Positions 1 to 12,500 of a stretch of DNA of 64,000 bases are shown in pieces (position 1 is the stretch's first letter; every line of letters begins with the position of its first letter). Location of the stretch: positions 124,001 to 188,000 of the forward strand of contig JAAVVG010000004.1 in the NCBI GenBank assembly GCA_012976225.1, in the 5' to 3' direction. The position numbers and the translations under genes were made by a program. Source of the DNA: Golubevia sp. BC0850. Its lineage: Eukaryota > Basidiomycota > Exobasidiomycetes > Golubeviales > Golubeviaceae. Under the pieces are notes generated by a model that searched no databases, was not told the origin of the DNA, and saw only the letters and a list, made by a program, of their open reading frames with translations.

Positions 1-2923
1 TTGGGCACATCCATTTCCTCATCATAGATGGCATGCCACTGAGAGGTGGTGTGACACAGTCCAGATGCCAATGAAGAGAGCAGAAGTCGCAGCTCAAGAT
101 TCTTCTCCAACCAGGATGTGATTGAGCATCGTCGGAAGTACCGGAATCCTCTCTCTCCTTTCCTTTTCCTTTGTCCAGAGAAGTAGCGACAGAATCCAAG
201 TTCAGCTTCTCTCCTTTGGGGAGGGCAGGGTCTCCGCATCGGTAGCAGAGGACAGCTTTCGACTTGGAGTCCTTGAGCCTGTAAGGGTCTCTTTCCTCGA
301 CGAATCCTTGCTTGTTGGCTCTGAGGCCACGAATCATCTTTCCGTTGACGTAGGCTCCATCGGTAGAGGTAGCTACCCCTTTAAAGAAGGTCCTCACGTC
401 TGTAGGGAGCTTGAAGATGGTAGGGTTCTCTGTCTCGACGTAACGAAGAAGATGACCGAAGATCCCTTTGGCTGGCTTTGCAGGTTTCTTCTTGTTAGCT
501 TGACAGACTCTGCAGTACCAAGGCTCTTCTCCGTGAGTATCAGTATCTCCAGTGCGACTGCTGCTCGCTGGAAGCTCGTCGATCTCGAGAGGAGGATTGA
601 CACAGGCGAAATGGAAAGAGCGTGGACATCCGTCACAGCAGATGAAGTGTCCGATCCCTTCACAGGTTTCGCAGTGTTCGTTGTTAGACTGTGAGTTGAA
701 GGGAAAGGAGGGAAGGAAAATTGTCAGTCAACGAAGCGTCTTGCACCTTCTCTTTCGCTCGCTTTCCCCTGACTACTTACAGCTCGATTCTCGTCCAATC
801 TTCCGCCTCCGACATGGACCTGAGTCGAGCCCTGCGAGAGCCCAAAGCCGCCAGCGAGACCAGGTTTCATCGGACTCGTTCTGATTAGACCAACTGGACC
901 TCCTTCCGAAGCAGCAGCGGCTAGCCTGGAGGGAATTAGACCTTCATTCAAAGCTTCTCTTTCGTCTCTGGTTATGCTCGAATCTCCTTCCAGGCCAGCA
1001 GCAGGAAGAGCTCCTGCCTCTACTCTGTTCTTGTTCTTGAGCACGAGGCGTGGTCTCTTCGCAGAACTTGGCGCAGCAGATTGCTGGGGAGCGGAAGGCT
1101 GCGGCGCTCCTTCGAGCGGAGCCATCTCTTCGTCCTTGATGGCCGGACCATCTAGAGAGGCTTGTAGAGTAGGAGACGGAGTAGCTGATACGTCGACTAT
1201 CCCTTGAGCGTCTGGTACGAAAGAAGGAGCTCTACGAGGCTCGGGAGTTGCTGTGGAGAGACCTTGCTCTCTCCAGCTGTCCTTCTCGCTTCTGCTCAAC
1301 TCTAGAGGGGCGTAGTAGGAGAATTGAGGGTTTCTTGCTCTCGCGCTACGCTTTCCTGGCTCCGGAATGGCATTGGCCAACTTGCTTGTCGGGCTAGGAG
1401 TGAGACCTGACCTGCGAGCTCTCTGTCGTTGTTTAGTAGGCATCTTCTTGGAACTCCCAGAGCTGACAGCAGTTCCGTCCTCCATCGCTTGATCCAGGCC
1501 TAGACTGAGTTCCTCTCTTCCGTTGGCTTCTCCCATATCTTGATCGTAGTCCGCCATCGAGACGTCTGCCTCTGCTCCTTCTGGCAACGCGTCACTTCCT
1601 GATCGAGGAAGAGGTCGATGAGGAAAGGCAGGGGAAGAGGCAGTCGAAGCTAGAAGAGAAGGAAGAGGTGGAGAAGAGACTCCGTAGCCATTTGGAGTAG
1701 CGTTTCCTTCGTCTTCCGCTCCGAGGGCTGTGTTGGTCTCTGCTTGAGAGGAGTTGGAAGGAGATGCAGCTCTGTCCTCGACACTGGACACGTCGACAGA
1801 GGATCCTAGACGTGAAGTCTCTCTGAGGGATGAGATGAGAGATCATGTCAGATGGATCTTGCATGAATTAGAGAAAGAACGTCATCGTTGTTGCTGCCAA
1901 CAGCAGCTGGCGAAGCACCGAACTGCGTAGGAGAGGTACGATCCCCTCCTAATTCCTGCTTCATTACGACTCAGTCACTTGAGTAAAGGCAAGTCTCTGG
2001 AACCCAACTGAATCTTCCATCTTTCTCCAGCCCAAATCTGATCCTTCAATCCCAGCTATCCTTCTTTTTCGACGCATTCCCGAGACTCACCGGTTTGGTC
2101 CTCTCAGCTGCCCCTTCCCTTTCTGCCCTTCCTTTCCCAAAGCTATCCTGATGCCCAAAGGCAGAGAGCCCTGCGGAGTTGGAGCAGCATTCCTTCTGTC
2201 TATCTGTGAAGGCACGTTTCTCTTCTTGGAGTTGTTGTTACCAGATCCGACACCTAAGGCAGGTTCATTGGAACCAGAGACAGCTCCTACCTCCGCGTCC
2301 ATCTTGACTGACAAAGGTGGATACCGATTGTCATAGGGTAACCTTGGAGGTGGAGGCAAGATTTCGGTAGCGAGATCAGGAGGATTGTAGAGTTGAAGAG
2401 CTGAAAGAGATTGATGATGGTTCTTGAGGAAAGTTTCTGGAGTTGGAGAACTTGAGGCTGAGCGACGACCTGCTGCAAAGAGTTCCCTCAGACCCGACTT
2501 CTTGGAAGGATCTTCTTTATCGAATGATGCTTCTGCTGCTGCCAGACCTGCTGGAAGAGGTCCAGAAGAGCTATTGGTTGAGCAAGACCCAGCATTGACA
2601 CCAGCCTGACCACCACCATTTGATCTCTCTCCTGCTCTTGCTGCTACGATCCCGCTGCTTCCAGAACTGAGCGCGCCATTGGAAGGAACTGATGTTGAAG
2701 GAATTTCCAATTGAGCGGAAGGATTTGAAACCTGGTTCCCACTGATTGAACTGAAGTTGAAGCTGTTGAGAGGTCTAATCTCACCATTTCCTTCCTCCGA
2801 CGATGCTCCAGCTACAGCAGAGACAGAAGCTCCAGTTCCATTTGACTTAGAGATTCCAGGATCCAGATTCGAATCCCTGTCCTGATTCTGGGTCTGAGAG
2901 GTAGCAGAATGACCAGTATCCAT
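1..2923 (-). CDS. RCO1: Rco1-like PHD-finger protein (Rpd3S-type deacetylase subunit), partial at left edge
   Basis: Three exons are visible: 2923-2091, 1822-781 and 688 to the window edge; phases agree at both joins. Exon 3 opens with a PHD finger (CETCEGIGHFICCDGCPRSF, then HFAC and EEPWYCRVC). It continues with the Rco1-type linker (IFGHLLRYVETENPTIFKLP) and a second zinc finger beginning CDFCSLHWHLDCVTPPL, cut at base 1. This order is the hallmark of yeast Rco1 and S. pombe Cph1/Cph2, which bind nucleosomes in the Rpd3S/Clr6-CII deacetylase complex. The first 625 or so residues are low-complexity Ser/Gly/Ala-rich with acidic patches. Intron 1 is long (268 nt). The start is the first ATG after a CT-rich leader. 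Exon 1 could instead be a separate 278-residue gene, since a TGA overlaps its donor. The family call is strong; the N-terminal model is moderate. Confidence 0.82.
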
Positions 2924-3434
2924 TCCTATTGATTTCCTTGCTTTCCTCTCTCTCTCTCTCTGCTTCACTCTTCTTCCTGACTGTGATTGAAAGAGTTGAT
3001 CTCTTTTCGAAGACTTCCAAATTCTAGTTGAAGCTGCTTGATTTGAACTCTCGTTCGTCAACTGCGCAGAGGCAGAATATAATCGTGAATTGATGGCAGT
3101 GAGATGGTTGGGAAGAGAGAGAGAGACGAGAGAATTTTGGTTCCAAAAACAAGCTCGCTCGCTGCTAGTGCGTCAATGACGATGTCTTTTGCAGAAATTG
3201 TTTCCCCCTTGCTGTATATAAAATTAAAAGAAACTGAACTAAACGAACGAGCTAGAAAAAACAGAAGAGACTACCACCACAACAGAAAAGAGGTTACAGG
3301 GAGAAGAATCACGACATTGGATGAATCAGGTTCTATAGTGATTCAGTTATTAGATGGTAATAGTTGAGGTATTAAATCTGTTTCCAGAAGAGAGCGAGAG
3401 AGAAACCATCCTGAGATTCGATCCGAGACTGAAT
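2924..3434. promoter_or_regulatory. Upstream region of the Rco1-like gene
   Basis: About 510 bases between the 3' end of the sterol glucosyltransferase and the Rco1-like start, both on the minus strand. Read on the minus strand, the part nearest Rco1 has a CTCTCT-rich leader around 3105-3125 typical of transcription starts in this window. An in-frame reading frame without ATG continues to about 3061 and is taken as 5' leader. I see no RNA gene. Confidence 0.45.
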
Positions 3435-6400
3435 CTACTGAGTTGCTCCTTTTTCCTCCTTTCCTTCGACCTCCGTCTTCTCTTCTGCCTCTTCCGTATT
3501 CGAGATCTCATCTCCAGACTTTCCTTCTTTCTCCAGCTTCTCCTTTTCCATACGTTCTTTCAACAGCTCTCGACGTCTAACGTCTTCAGCTTTTGCTCTC
3601 TTCCTCGTATAGGGCTCTTTTTTATCCTCCTTTTCATCGTCATTCGACTTCTGTCTTGGAGTATCTGGTCTCTCTTCTTCCTCGCCTTCTTCCTCCTCTT
3701 TCACGTCGTCTCCAGCCCCTGAAACCATGGCTCCCAGAGCTCCAGTGATCGAAGAGACTCTGCTGTGACCTAGACCAAAAGTCGGTAGACTGCTAAAGAT
3801 TGAAGAGGATCTTCTGGGTTGACGTTGATCGCCGCTACTTTCTCCTTCGTCCGATGAGGCTCCTCTACGACTTGAAGGGTTTCTTTTGAGAGATGGAGCT
3901 GCAGAAGAGTCTTTGGTAGAGGTAGAGGAAGAGCTACTTGTGTCCTTGCGATGGAAAGACTTGTCCTTGTCACCCATCAAAGTAGCAGTAGTTCCTTTAG
4001 CCAGAGAGATCGGAGAGGAGACCAGCCTAAGACTCTTAGAAGTCAAAGTTGTCTTCTCTTCTTCTCCTTCGATTGAAGCTGAAGTTGAAGATCTAGGACA
4101 GATACCTCTTCTCTTCTGTTCAGAGGTAGAAGTCGAAGATCTAGAGATACCTTCCTTCTCTTCCTTTGGAGTCAAGAAGTTTGGAGTTCTTTGGGCACTC
4201 AAAAGATTGTTGTATACGAACCTGATGGCATTTTCGACTCCGTTCTCCTTACGAATCTTCTCTCCGATGTCCGCAGCCTTCTCGACCATAATTCTATCTT
4301 TGGCAGCTTTCTCCAACGCATGCTTGAGGTCTGCAGTTTCCAGAGAAGAGACTCTGGCTCCAGCTCCTACCTTTCTGACTTGAGAAGCCCAGAAATATTG
4401 ATCCTGGAGCAGAAGAAGGGGAAGTCGGTAAGGAAGAGTTAGTACGAGAGTCTCTTCTCTTCTGAAGATCTTGCTTACTCACTCCAAAGAAAGGCTTAAT
4501 GAGAGTGACCAATCCAGCTCTAAGACTTGCTCCAGTGGTACCGGCTCCGCCATGATGTAAGGCGATATCACAACGTGGAAATAACCAATCGTGAGGAATG
4601 GAATCCAAGACGTAACATTCGTCTGGGATTTTAACCTCTTCTTTTTCTTCATCTTTGTCTTTCTTGTTCATTCTACCAGACCATCCTTTTGCAACGATAG
4701 CTCTAACATCAGCTTGTTTGACAGCTTCATAAATGTGAGACGTGACAGCGTCGGCGTCTTCTACTGTGATAGAGCCGAAACCGATGTAGCATAGCTTCTT
4801 TCCATCCTTCTTCGCCTTCTCGATGAACTCTTCTAGATCTTTGGGTGGCTTCCATTCCTCCGCTTCAGAAGTGAGCTCCCAATAACCAGTGATAGCGACT
4901 CTGTCACCCCAGTCATTTGGGAATGGAACCAAGTTCTCGGTGAAGTTATACATAAATGGAACTTTCTCCGGTTGAAGTTTAGTCAAATCAGTAGGTTTCA
5001 ATCCTAGCATATGTTTCCTCCACCTGTTAATCTGGCCAGAACTAGCTCTCCAAAGGACCTGGTCAAAGAGAGTGTAAGACATGGAGTTGTAACTTGCACC
5101 TAACTCGTGAGGAGGGACAGAGAAAGCTTGAGGATAAGAGGAAGTCCTAGTCCAAGTCATAGCAGCAGCTCTGAAGAACTTGGCTCCTAGAGCTTCGGCG
5201 ACATGCACTCCGGCAAAAGTTTGAGGGGACTCGATGATTAAATCAGCACCTTGAGATTGTTCCCAACATTCTCTCAATAACTCATCTAACCATTCTCTAA
5301 ATTGACCGATACTCTCTCTGAAAAAACCGGGAGAGAACATCTTGTGTTCTACTGAAAGAGCCATCAGAGCTCCGGGATCTCCACCTGCTGGTCTAAAGTT
5401 GATTCCATTTGACTCTACGAACTTTTGGTACTCGGGATGAGAGACAATAGTTGTAGTATGACCACGCTTCTTGAACCCTTTCATCAGAGCGATGAAAGGT
5501 TGGACGTCTCCTCTTGATCCGATAGTTAAGCATACGATGTTCATAGGCTTGATGTCTCTTGTGTCACGTTGAGTAGAATTGACAACCTTAGGGAGGAAGT
5601 GGTAGTGCTCAGCGTTGGCTTTAAGATCTTCCTCGAGGAAGTCCTGTTTGAGGAGAGTCTTGACCGGATCGTTGGCTTCTTTCTTCAAATTCTCCGAGTT
5701 GATAGACTTGACTTCTTCTTTCCCATCAGCTTCTCTCTTCTCTTCTTCGGATTTCCTCTTGGCTCGTTCAGTAATGATTTCACTTAGAGTGTTCAAAGTT
5801 AAATCTCTGTCGGCTGTGCTTCCGAATTCGAAGGCTAAATCGGGGTGTCCTCTGATGTGGACTCTGATGCCGTAGTAGTGATATCGGAAAGCTTTAGCAG
5901 CTTCAACTCCTGAGATGTCAGCTAGAGGGACCTTCAGCTTCGTGTCTGAAAAGGTACCCAGCCTTGGTCTCCAGAAGACCAGGACGTCTAGTCCAATGGC
6001 TAGAGTTCCAGCCACAGGGATAGTCCTACTTAAATCTGCTTTGATCAGCTTGAGCTGTTCGGGAGAAGCTCTAAGGGAAAATTCGAAGACGAATCTGGCA
6101 GCTAGACTTTCTGGACCTCCTTTCTTTGCCTCTTCTTCCACGTCTTGAGAGCTACTTCTCGGTCCTTCGACCTCGATAGTTGGAGGTGCTGTCATTGCCG
6201 GGAGCTTGTCCGGGTTGGCCTCTCTCCATTGAGTGGGCTCCTTGAAAGCTTCCCTGAAGACATCTAGGATCCAGTTGCTACGATGAGTGATTCCGAAGCC
6301 CACCAGAGTCGACTGATCGCTGAAATTGCCTGAATTCTCATCAGGATTTGGATCCTTAGAATCAGCTTCATCCATGACGTAAAGATGAGCGACAGTTGCG

Positions 6401-8392
6401 AAGTGAAGGTAAGAACTATAATCATGATGAATGATCCTTTCCAAAGGAACGCAAATCCTAATCTTCTCAGCTGAATTCCTAAAGTTCCACAGAGCAGCTT
6501 CTAATTCCCTTCTCCATTCCAGAGCAGCTTCTTCAGTCTTGAGTCCTAAAGAAGCTTTGGTTCCTCGAATCTTCATACTGATTCTACGAGGCTTCTTCCA
6601 ATCCACAGGTAAGATCTCGTCGATTCCATCTAACCTTAGAGAACCGATTGGATGATAGAGTTTGTCTGAAGATGGATAATGAGTGATTGAATCGGCTCTG
6701 AGTTCGAACCATCCTTTCTTCTTGACGTGCCATCCTTGTCTGTGGACTGTCGCTGGACCTTTCTTGAGAACCGGAGAGATCTCATCAGGATGAGAGGCTG
6801 GAGGAGCATCAGAGATCGATTCAGCTGAGTTGGGAGTCTGAGCAGAGTTGGATCCAGCCGAAGGGAGGAAGGCTACGAAGGCGAGACGATGAGAAGTTAC
6901 GATCTGAGGAGAGATAATGATTCAAGTATGGGTCAGTTTCAGCAGTGCTCTAGTCCAAAAAAGACTCTGAAAAGACTTACCAAAGATCCTTTGATCAAAA
7001 CGGTTCTCATCAAAACAGCTGGACAATCAGCCAAGAACTTTTCCTCCTCCTGTCCTCTCAAACATTTCGATTCTCCAAATTCAGCAATCAAAGCTTCTAA
7101 CTTTTCTGCTTTCTCCTCTTCGCTCATCTTCCTAGAGTCTGGTTTGGTTGAAGGAGAGATGTGATTCTTGGAGGAAGCTCTAGACATCGTTGGCTTCAGA
7201 GTTGATCCGATAGGTTTTCCATTCTCTTCTTCATTGACGGCGGTAGTTGAAGTAGTTGCAGATTGACCAGTTTCCTTTTCTTCATCACTATCTTCATCGT
7301 CATCATCATGATCAAAGTCTCCTTCATCTTGATCTGCTGCATAATCGAAGCTCTCTTCTCCGACTTCATCTAGAGAATCGATGGCTTGGGAGTTCAGAGC
7401 TTGAATGAGATGATCGTCTTCGTCGAGCATTGATAGGCCTCTGATTGGGTGGTGATGATCATTGGTACCTGTTGGAAAAGAAAGGAGGAGGGTTGAGGAG
7501 ATAAGAGAATGAGTAGGGCAAAGAGACGTCCTCTTCAAGCTCGACTTTGATCCGTGTCGAAAGTAACCAATACCGATCCAACATGAGCTTTCAATATCTC
7601 CTGGTAGTTCCCCTCAAGTGTTGCTATTCATTTCGAGCTGTTTCATCTGCAAGGACCATCTCCACCTGGACCCTCTGCTCGAACCTTCCTCCCCCTTTCC
7701 CCCTATCCGCTCATTCTACCAAGCTCACCTTTAGTTCTCTTAATCAATCTACCCAAAGCCTTACGCTTCTTCTTCTCTTTACTTTCCGCCAAAGCAGCTT
7801 TCTCTCTAGCCAGAGCCCAATCATCCTTCGACTCAGCTTGTTTCTCCACCTTTCTGATCTCCTTAATCTCTTTAGATTGTAAATTGATCTCTTTCTTGAC
7901 TTGACTTACTGAGAGGCTAGAACCTTGAGTTTCAAGTTGTGGTTTCTCAGTAGAGGTAGAATTGAGAGGAGTTAAAGCGATGGCTTCCAGAGGATTAGGT
8001 TTCTCATCTGAGGACAGGGAACCAGAACCATCTGGTGAGACAGTACTTCCTGGTTTCTCTTGATCTGCTTTCAAAGTTGCTTCATCTGAGTTCTCTAATT
8101 TCTTCTCGATCTTTCTGGATTGATCTGCAGTTGGTAGAGTTCTATCCCCTGCTAGATCATTGATCCTCCCTTCTCCCTTGTCCTCATCTGAATCCTCTTC
8201 GTCACTACTACTACTATCAGTGCTGCTATCGTCTCCATTTTCATTGCCAGTACTAGATCGATTGAAAGTCATCGCAGCTCCACGAAGTAAACCATCTAAT
8301 CCTCCTGTCATGTTGGCAGCTGAATCTCGATGGGCTAGAGTTGGTCTCAAAGGTGGAGCTAGAGTTGCTTCCTCATCATTAGAGGTTCCCAT
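3435..8392 (-). CDS. ATG26: Sterol 3-beta-glucosyltransferase (Atg26/UGT51 family)
   Basis: Four exons, 8392-7729, 7468-6981, 6903-4483 and 4403-3435, join in phase to 1,513 residues. Residues 1-340 are acidic and low complexity. A first GRAM domain spans the exon 2/3 join (CPAVLMRTVLIKGS then IVTSHRLAFVAFLP), followed by a PH segment near residues 430-470 and a second GRAM near 645-750. The GT1 glycosyltransferase starts near 838 with CLTIGSRGDVQPF; the sugar-nucleotide motif ALHHGGAGTTGASLRAG lies near 1165, just before intron 3. The enzyme transfers glucose from UDP-glucose to ergosterol at membranes; in Komagataella it is needed for pexophagy. After the catalytic core there is an unusual tail of about 230 residues, Ser-rich then Glu/Lys-rich. 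All catalytic motifs I know for the family appear present. Confidence 0.95.
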
Positions 8393-9586
8393 CTGGGGGA
8401 GAGTTGAGTTTGATTGAAAGTTGACGTTGGGATACTTGCTTGAATCAAGAGAGATGAGGGAGAAAGGGAGGGGAGAAAGAGAAGGAAACTACAATCCAGA
8501 CCGACATGTGCTCCACCAGCCCCCCTTGAAATCAACCCCCGCTGTTTAGTCCGCTAACGGGTATCATCATCCTTCGACTTCCTTGGAGAATCTGGCTTGT
8601 ATGTATACCCCTGAAATCTGAAACTCAAAGGTCAGCTATCTTGAGGGTGCTTTGAAGTGCAGCAGGGGAACCAGAAGCCTCCACTGCGAACGATGGGAAT
8701 GAGATTCATGAGTTCCTTTCCCTAGTCTCCTGAGATCCGAGTTAGGAGGGAAAACCCCCCCTCAGATAACAAACTAAGGAGAGGGAGGATTTATAAGTGG
8801 AGCCAGGGATAAGGTCTGGTCGACCTAGTCCGAGAGAATCAAGGTCGAAGAGTGCCAGTCCTGAACTTGGAAACCTGTGAATCCAAGATCTTGAATGACC
8901 AGAAGGATCAAAAGTCTGAGCTGCTTCTTGAACTATAGACTACTCACAGAGGAAAGGTAGAACTACTGGCTTCCCTGTCGACAAACCTCTCTCGACAGAC
9001 GACGTATACCTTGGACTCTCCCCTTTCCCTTTCAAGCAGGCTGACGAAACCGAAAGTCAAGATAAGTATTATGGAACTCAACAGAGCCTTTGAAGGGTAG
9101 TCGATATAGACTGATCTTCACCCAGACCTAAGGATCTTCTCGACTCGAGCTCTGTTTGTTCAAACGTCTTCGAATTTCTTGTTCGGGAACTGTCTCTTCT
9201 CTCAATCAAAAGCAATTTAAGAGGCGAAAAACAACATAAAATTTGAATCGTACGACATAAAATAACGACATAAAATAATCCAGCAAAGAGAGAGAGAGTG
9301 AGAGACTAGGACAAAGAGCGGGCAACTGAGGAAACAATGGAAACCAACAAAAGCAAATGAGAAAAGGAAACCAAAATTAGAGAAAAAGGAGAGAGAAAGA
9401 GACCATCAGGAAGAACGACTGTGAGGGAAGGGGGAATACATAAATGAGACGTCAGAGGAGGGAAAGAAAGAATGACTTGAGAAAGGGGGTATCCAAAGAT
9501 CAAAGAATAACTAACAAAAAAGAGATGAAAAAGGGGAGCGGGGAAAAGAAAAGGGATAGGGAAGAAACAAAAAACCAATGAAGCTC
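8393..9586. other. Intergenic region upstream of ATG26
   Basis: About 1.2 kb with no coding frame that I believe. A possible 5' UTR intron of the sterol glucosyltransferase ends immediately before its ATG (CTCCCCCAG on the minus strand) with a GCAAGT donor about 47 nt upstream; this is only a suggestion. The left part (8393-9180) should hold the ATG26 promoter and the right part the 3' UTR of the large downstream protein. Confidence 0.4.
9234..9276. repeat. Three copies of ACATAAAAT in a 3' flank
   Basis: The nonamer ACATAAAAT occurs at 9234-9242, 9255-9263 and 9268-9276, the last two as part of a 13-nt tandem period. It lies about 310-350 bases beyond the stop of the large minus-strand gene. 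It is AT-rich against its surroundings and may belong to the 3' processing region; no function can be shown. Confidence 0.4.
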
Positions 9587-12500
9587 TCAACGACCCAAGT
9601 AACCTCCAAACTTTCCACTTCCAGCCGCCGCAGGTTTAACTCCACGACCTCTATTCAAAGTGCTAGTATTGATCCCTTTCAACACAGCAACTTCATTCAA
9701 AGCCTGCAATCTCCTCTGATCAGCACAAGAACAACCACAAGAATGACAAGGTGGAACTTGACCTGGTGGATTCGAACTCAAGACTTCTTGATCTTCAGTT
9801 CCTTCCAACCTAGGAGAGTTTGGTACTGAGTCATTTGAAGTTTGAAGATTGACCTTTGCATCTGGAGCGTGTTCCATTCTGATCTTGGTCAACTCAGAAG
9901 TGAGCTCCAGAATCGTAGCTTCGATTTCAATGACTCTATTTCTCCAAGCCGGACTTGGAGGACCAGCACCTAAACCAGAGAGAGGAGTAGAAGGGAAACC
10001 ATTGACTAAACCAAGACTTGAACCATCCGAATGACTACTGGCAGTTGAGTTCGGTCGAGCTTCATTGGAATTAGCGTTTGGTAATCTTCTCAACCTTTCT
10101 TTTGGTTCTCTTTCCTTAGCTCTCGTTTGTTGTTGATGAGCGAAACTCTGTTGCGGCCCATCATCAGAGGGATTGATTGGAGTTGGAGAGGTTAAAGGAC
10201 TGGCAAAATGATCAGAGACTGAAGCTTGACTGTTGTCCAGACTCGGTTGTCTGCCGGTTCTTGGAGAGTAGGTTGGATTGAGATCACTTCCTAGACTGCT
10301 GGCAGATAGAGGTGGAACTGGGCCTGGTAGGACGGTGGAGTAAGAAGGAGTTGCGATAGACTTTGGAGGACCAGCTTGACGAAGTTTCTGAGAAGCGGCA
10401 GCAGGAGGAGGAGCAGGAGCTAGATTTGAGGAGCTTGGCATTAGAGGAGAGTTGGCTTGAGCATCTTCATAGAGTCCAGATGAAGCTCTGCTACCTGATT
10501 CGAAGGACCTAGTAGTCAGAGCAGGAGAGGTTGGAGCCAACAGACCAGAGGAAGGGCCAGAATCCGCTAGAGATGAAGGATCCAAGAGGTCCGATCCGAA
10601 TCCTGAGAACATCGAACTCATCGGTCTCAGAGATTTAAGAGCAGGGACCTCCATGCCTTTGCCTAGGTGACCATGTCCACTACTGCTAGCATTGTCGGTC
10701 TCTATTGAAGGAACGTTCCCACTAGCAGATCTCATGTTTGAAGAGTTGAAGTTAGGCATGCTGGAAACGTTGTCCGAGGCTTCATCTAAACTTGCACTGC
10801 TAGCTCCATTCCTACGCATTGAAGACATGTTCTCACTTGAAGCGTTCTCCCTCTCCTTATTGAACATTCTTAAAAACCCGCTCTTCTTGTTCTTCAATTG
10901 TTTTCCACCAGAGGTGATCAAAGTGTCGGAGGAGTTTTGAGAAATCAGAGCAGGCCTGGTAGACTCTTCCGAGTTGGTTGGAGGGAGTTGATTCGAGTTG
11001 AAGTTCAAGACAGGAGAATTGGAATTCGAATCGTTGGCTCTACCATGATTGTTCATCCTTTCCACCCTAGCCTTCTCTTTCCTCTCCTTTGCTGATGCCA
11101 GAGCTTGCTGTTGAGCCGCTTGTTGTTGTCTCATTTGATTCATTCGAGCTTGTTCTAGAGAGATCAACTTGTAAGGAGCTCCCTCGCCCGGTCGTGGGAA
11201 GCTTCCTGAAGTTGAGATTCCAAGATTCGGAGGCAGAGATCCAGGAGTCGGAGTACCAGCATTTGAAGAAGTTGAAGCTGAAGAAGACAACTGAGTGTGA
11301 GAAGGTTGAGGAGAAGTAGATCCCACGTAACCGCCAAACCCGTCTCCTTGAAGAGAAGAGATGGACTGTTGAGTTTCTCCTACTCCATGTTGAGGCTTGA
11401 CAGAACTGATCGGATTGACAGGATGAGCTTGACCTGGACTTTCATTTGAAGTTTGAGAATTAGAAGTTGAATTGACTGAGGCTTGTCTGATTGGAGGGGT
11501 ACTTCTGTCATCGAAGAATGTCGAGCCTCTCTTGTAGGAAACATTTGAGCCAGTTCTAGAAGTTCCAGAAGAAGCCGATCTCTGCTGCTGGTTGGAGAAA
11601 ATTGAGCCTGAACCTGGAAGACCACCTGGAGATGAAGGCGAAGGACTGTGCAGAGGAGAAGCACCTGGATTCGGAGAAGTTGGAGCTCCAAACCGACTTC
11701 TTGTTGGAGAAGTGATATATCGACCACCTGTCAATAGCAATTCCCGTTCACCTCCCGCAGTCCTTTCCGAGGGAACTGTTGTCGAACCTCCTCCAGTCGC
11801 TCCGTCCGCCGAACTAGCAGCTGAAATCCTACCACCTCCTCCTTCCGCAGTGTTCGGGCTCCCGCTTCTGACGATGTTCTCAGGTCTTTGATGATTGTTC
11901 ACCGAACCAGAAGCTTGACTTGAGTTTGGAGATGGATTTCCACCCATCGGGAAAAGAGACGAAGCATTTTGGATTTGACTTTTTGAAGAGTTTGTTTGAG
12001 AAGAAGGATAGGGATAGGCGGCAGGAGGTAGATTCAAGTTCGTGGCATTTGGACTCAGAGCAGCAGAAACCCCATCTGATTGAGCACTAGAGACACTGTA
12101 GGGACTTGGAGGACCAGCTTGAGAAGTAGAGGAAAGAAGCGGAGTTGGCATCGGAGAATGGCTTGATTCACTACCTCCACCAGCAGCAGCACTGCTACCG
12201 AAAGGATTGACTAGGTTTGAATTGAAGTTACTGGTGGTAGAGCCTCCTGGATTGGAATCTAGAGTCGTGTCATTGCTAGAACTGGAAGGGAAATAATCAG
12301 AACTAGAGATACCAGCTGCTAAACTCAAATTCTTCTTTCCACCACTTCCTCCATGATCATCATCATTTCTTCTGAAAGCCTTGGCCAACTTAGATTTCTT
12401 GCCGTTGGAAGAAGTGAAGGACGCAGCTGAAGAAGGTAGAGGGGAGGGGTTGATGGCAATCACATCTGGAGGTAAGGGTGGAGGACCACTTGAACCTCCT

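Noticed and set aside
122-694. Plus-strand frame of 190 codons
   Set aside because: It lies antisense to the PHD-finger exon, whose minus-strand reading has clear zinc-finger motifs; the plus frame has no protein-like features.
1829-1964. ATG frame MKQELGGDRTSPTQF as a coding exon of the Rco1-like gene with a GC donor
   Set aside because: The only donor (GCAAGA) would join exon 2 out of phase, whereas the donor at 2090 joins it in phase.
6690-6720. GGTTCGAAC-type B-box, possible tRNA
   Set aside because: It lies in the sterol glucosyltransferase coding exon and no cloverleaf or A-box accompanies it. Similar matches near 2865 and 9768 are also in coding exons.
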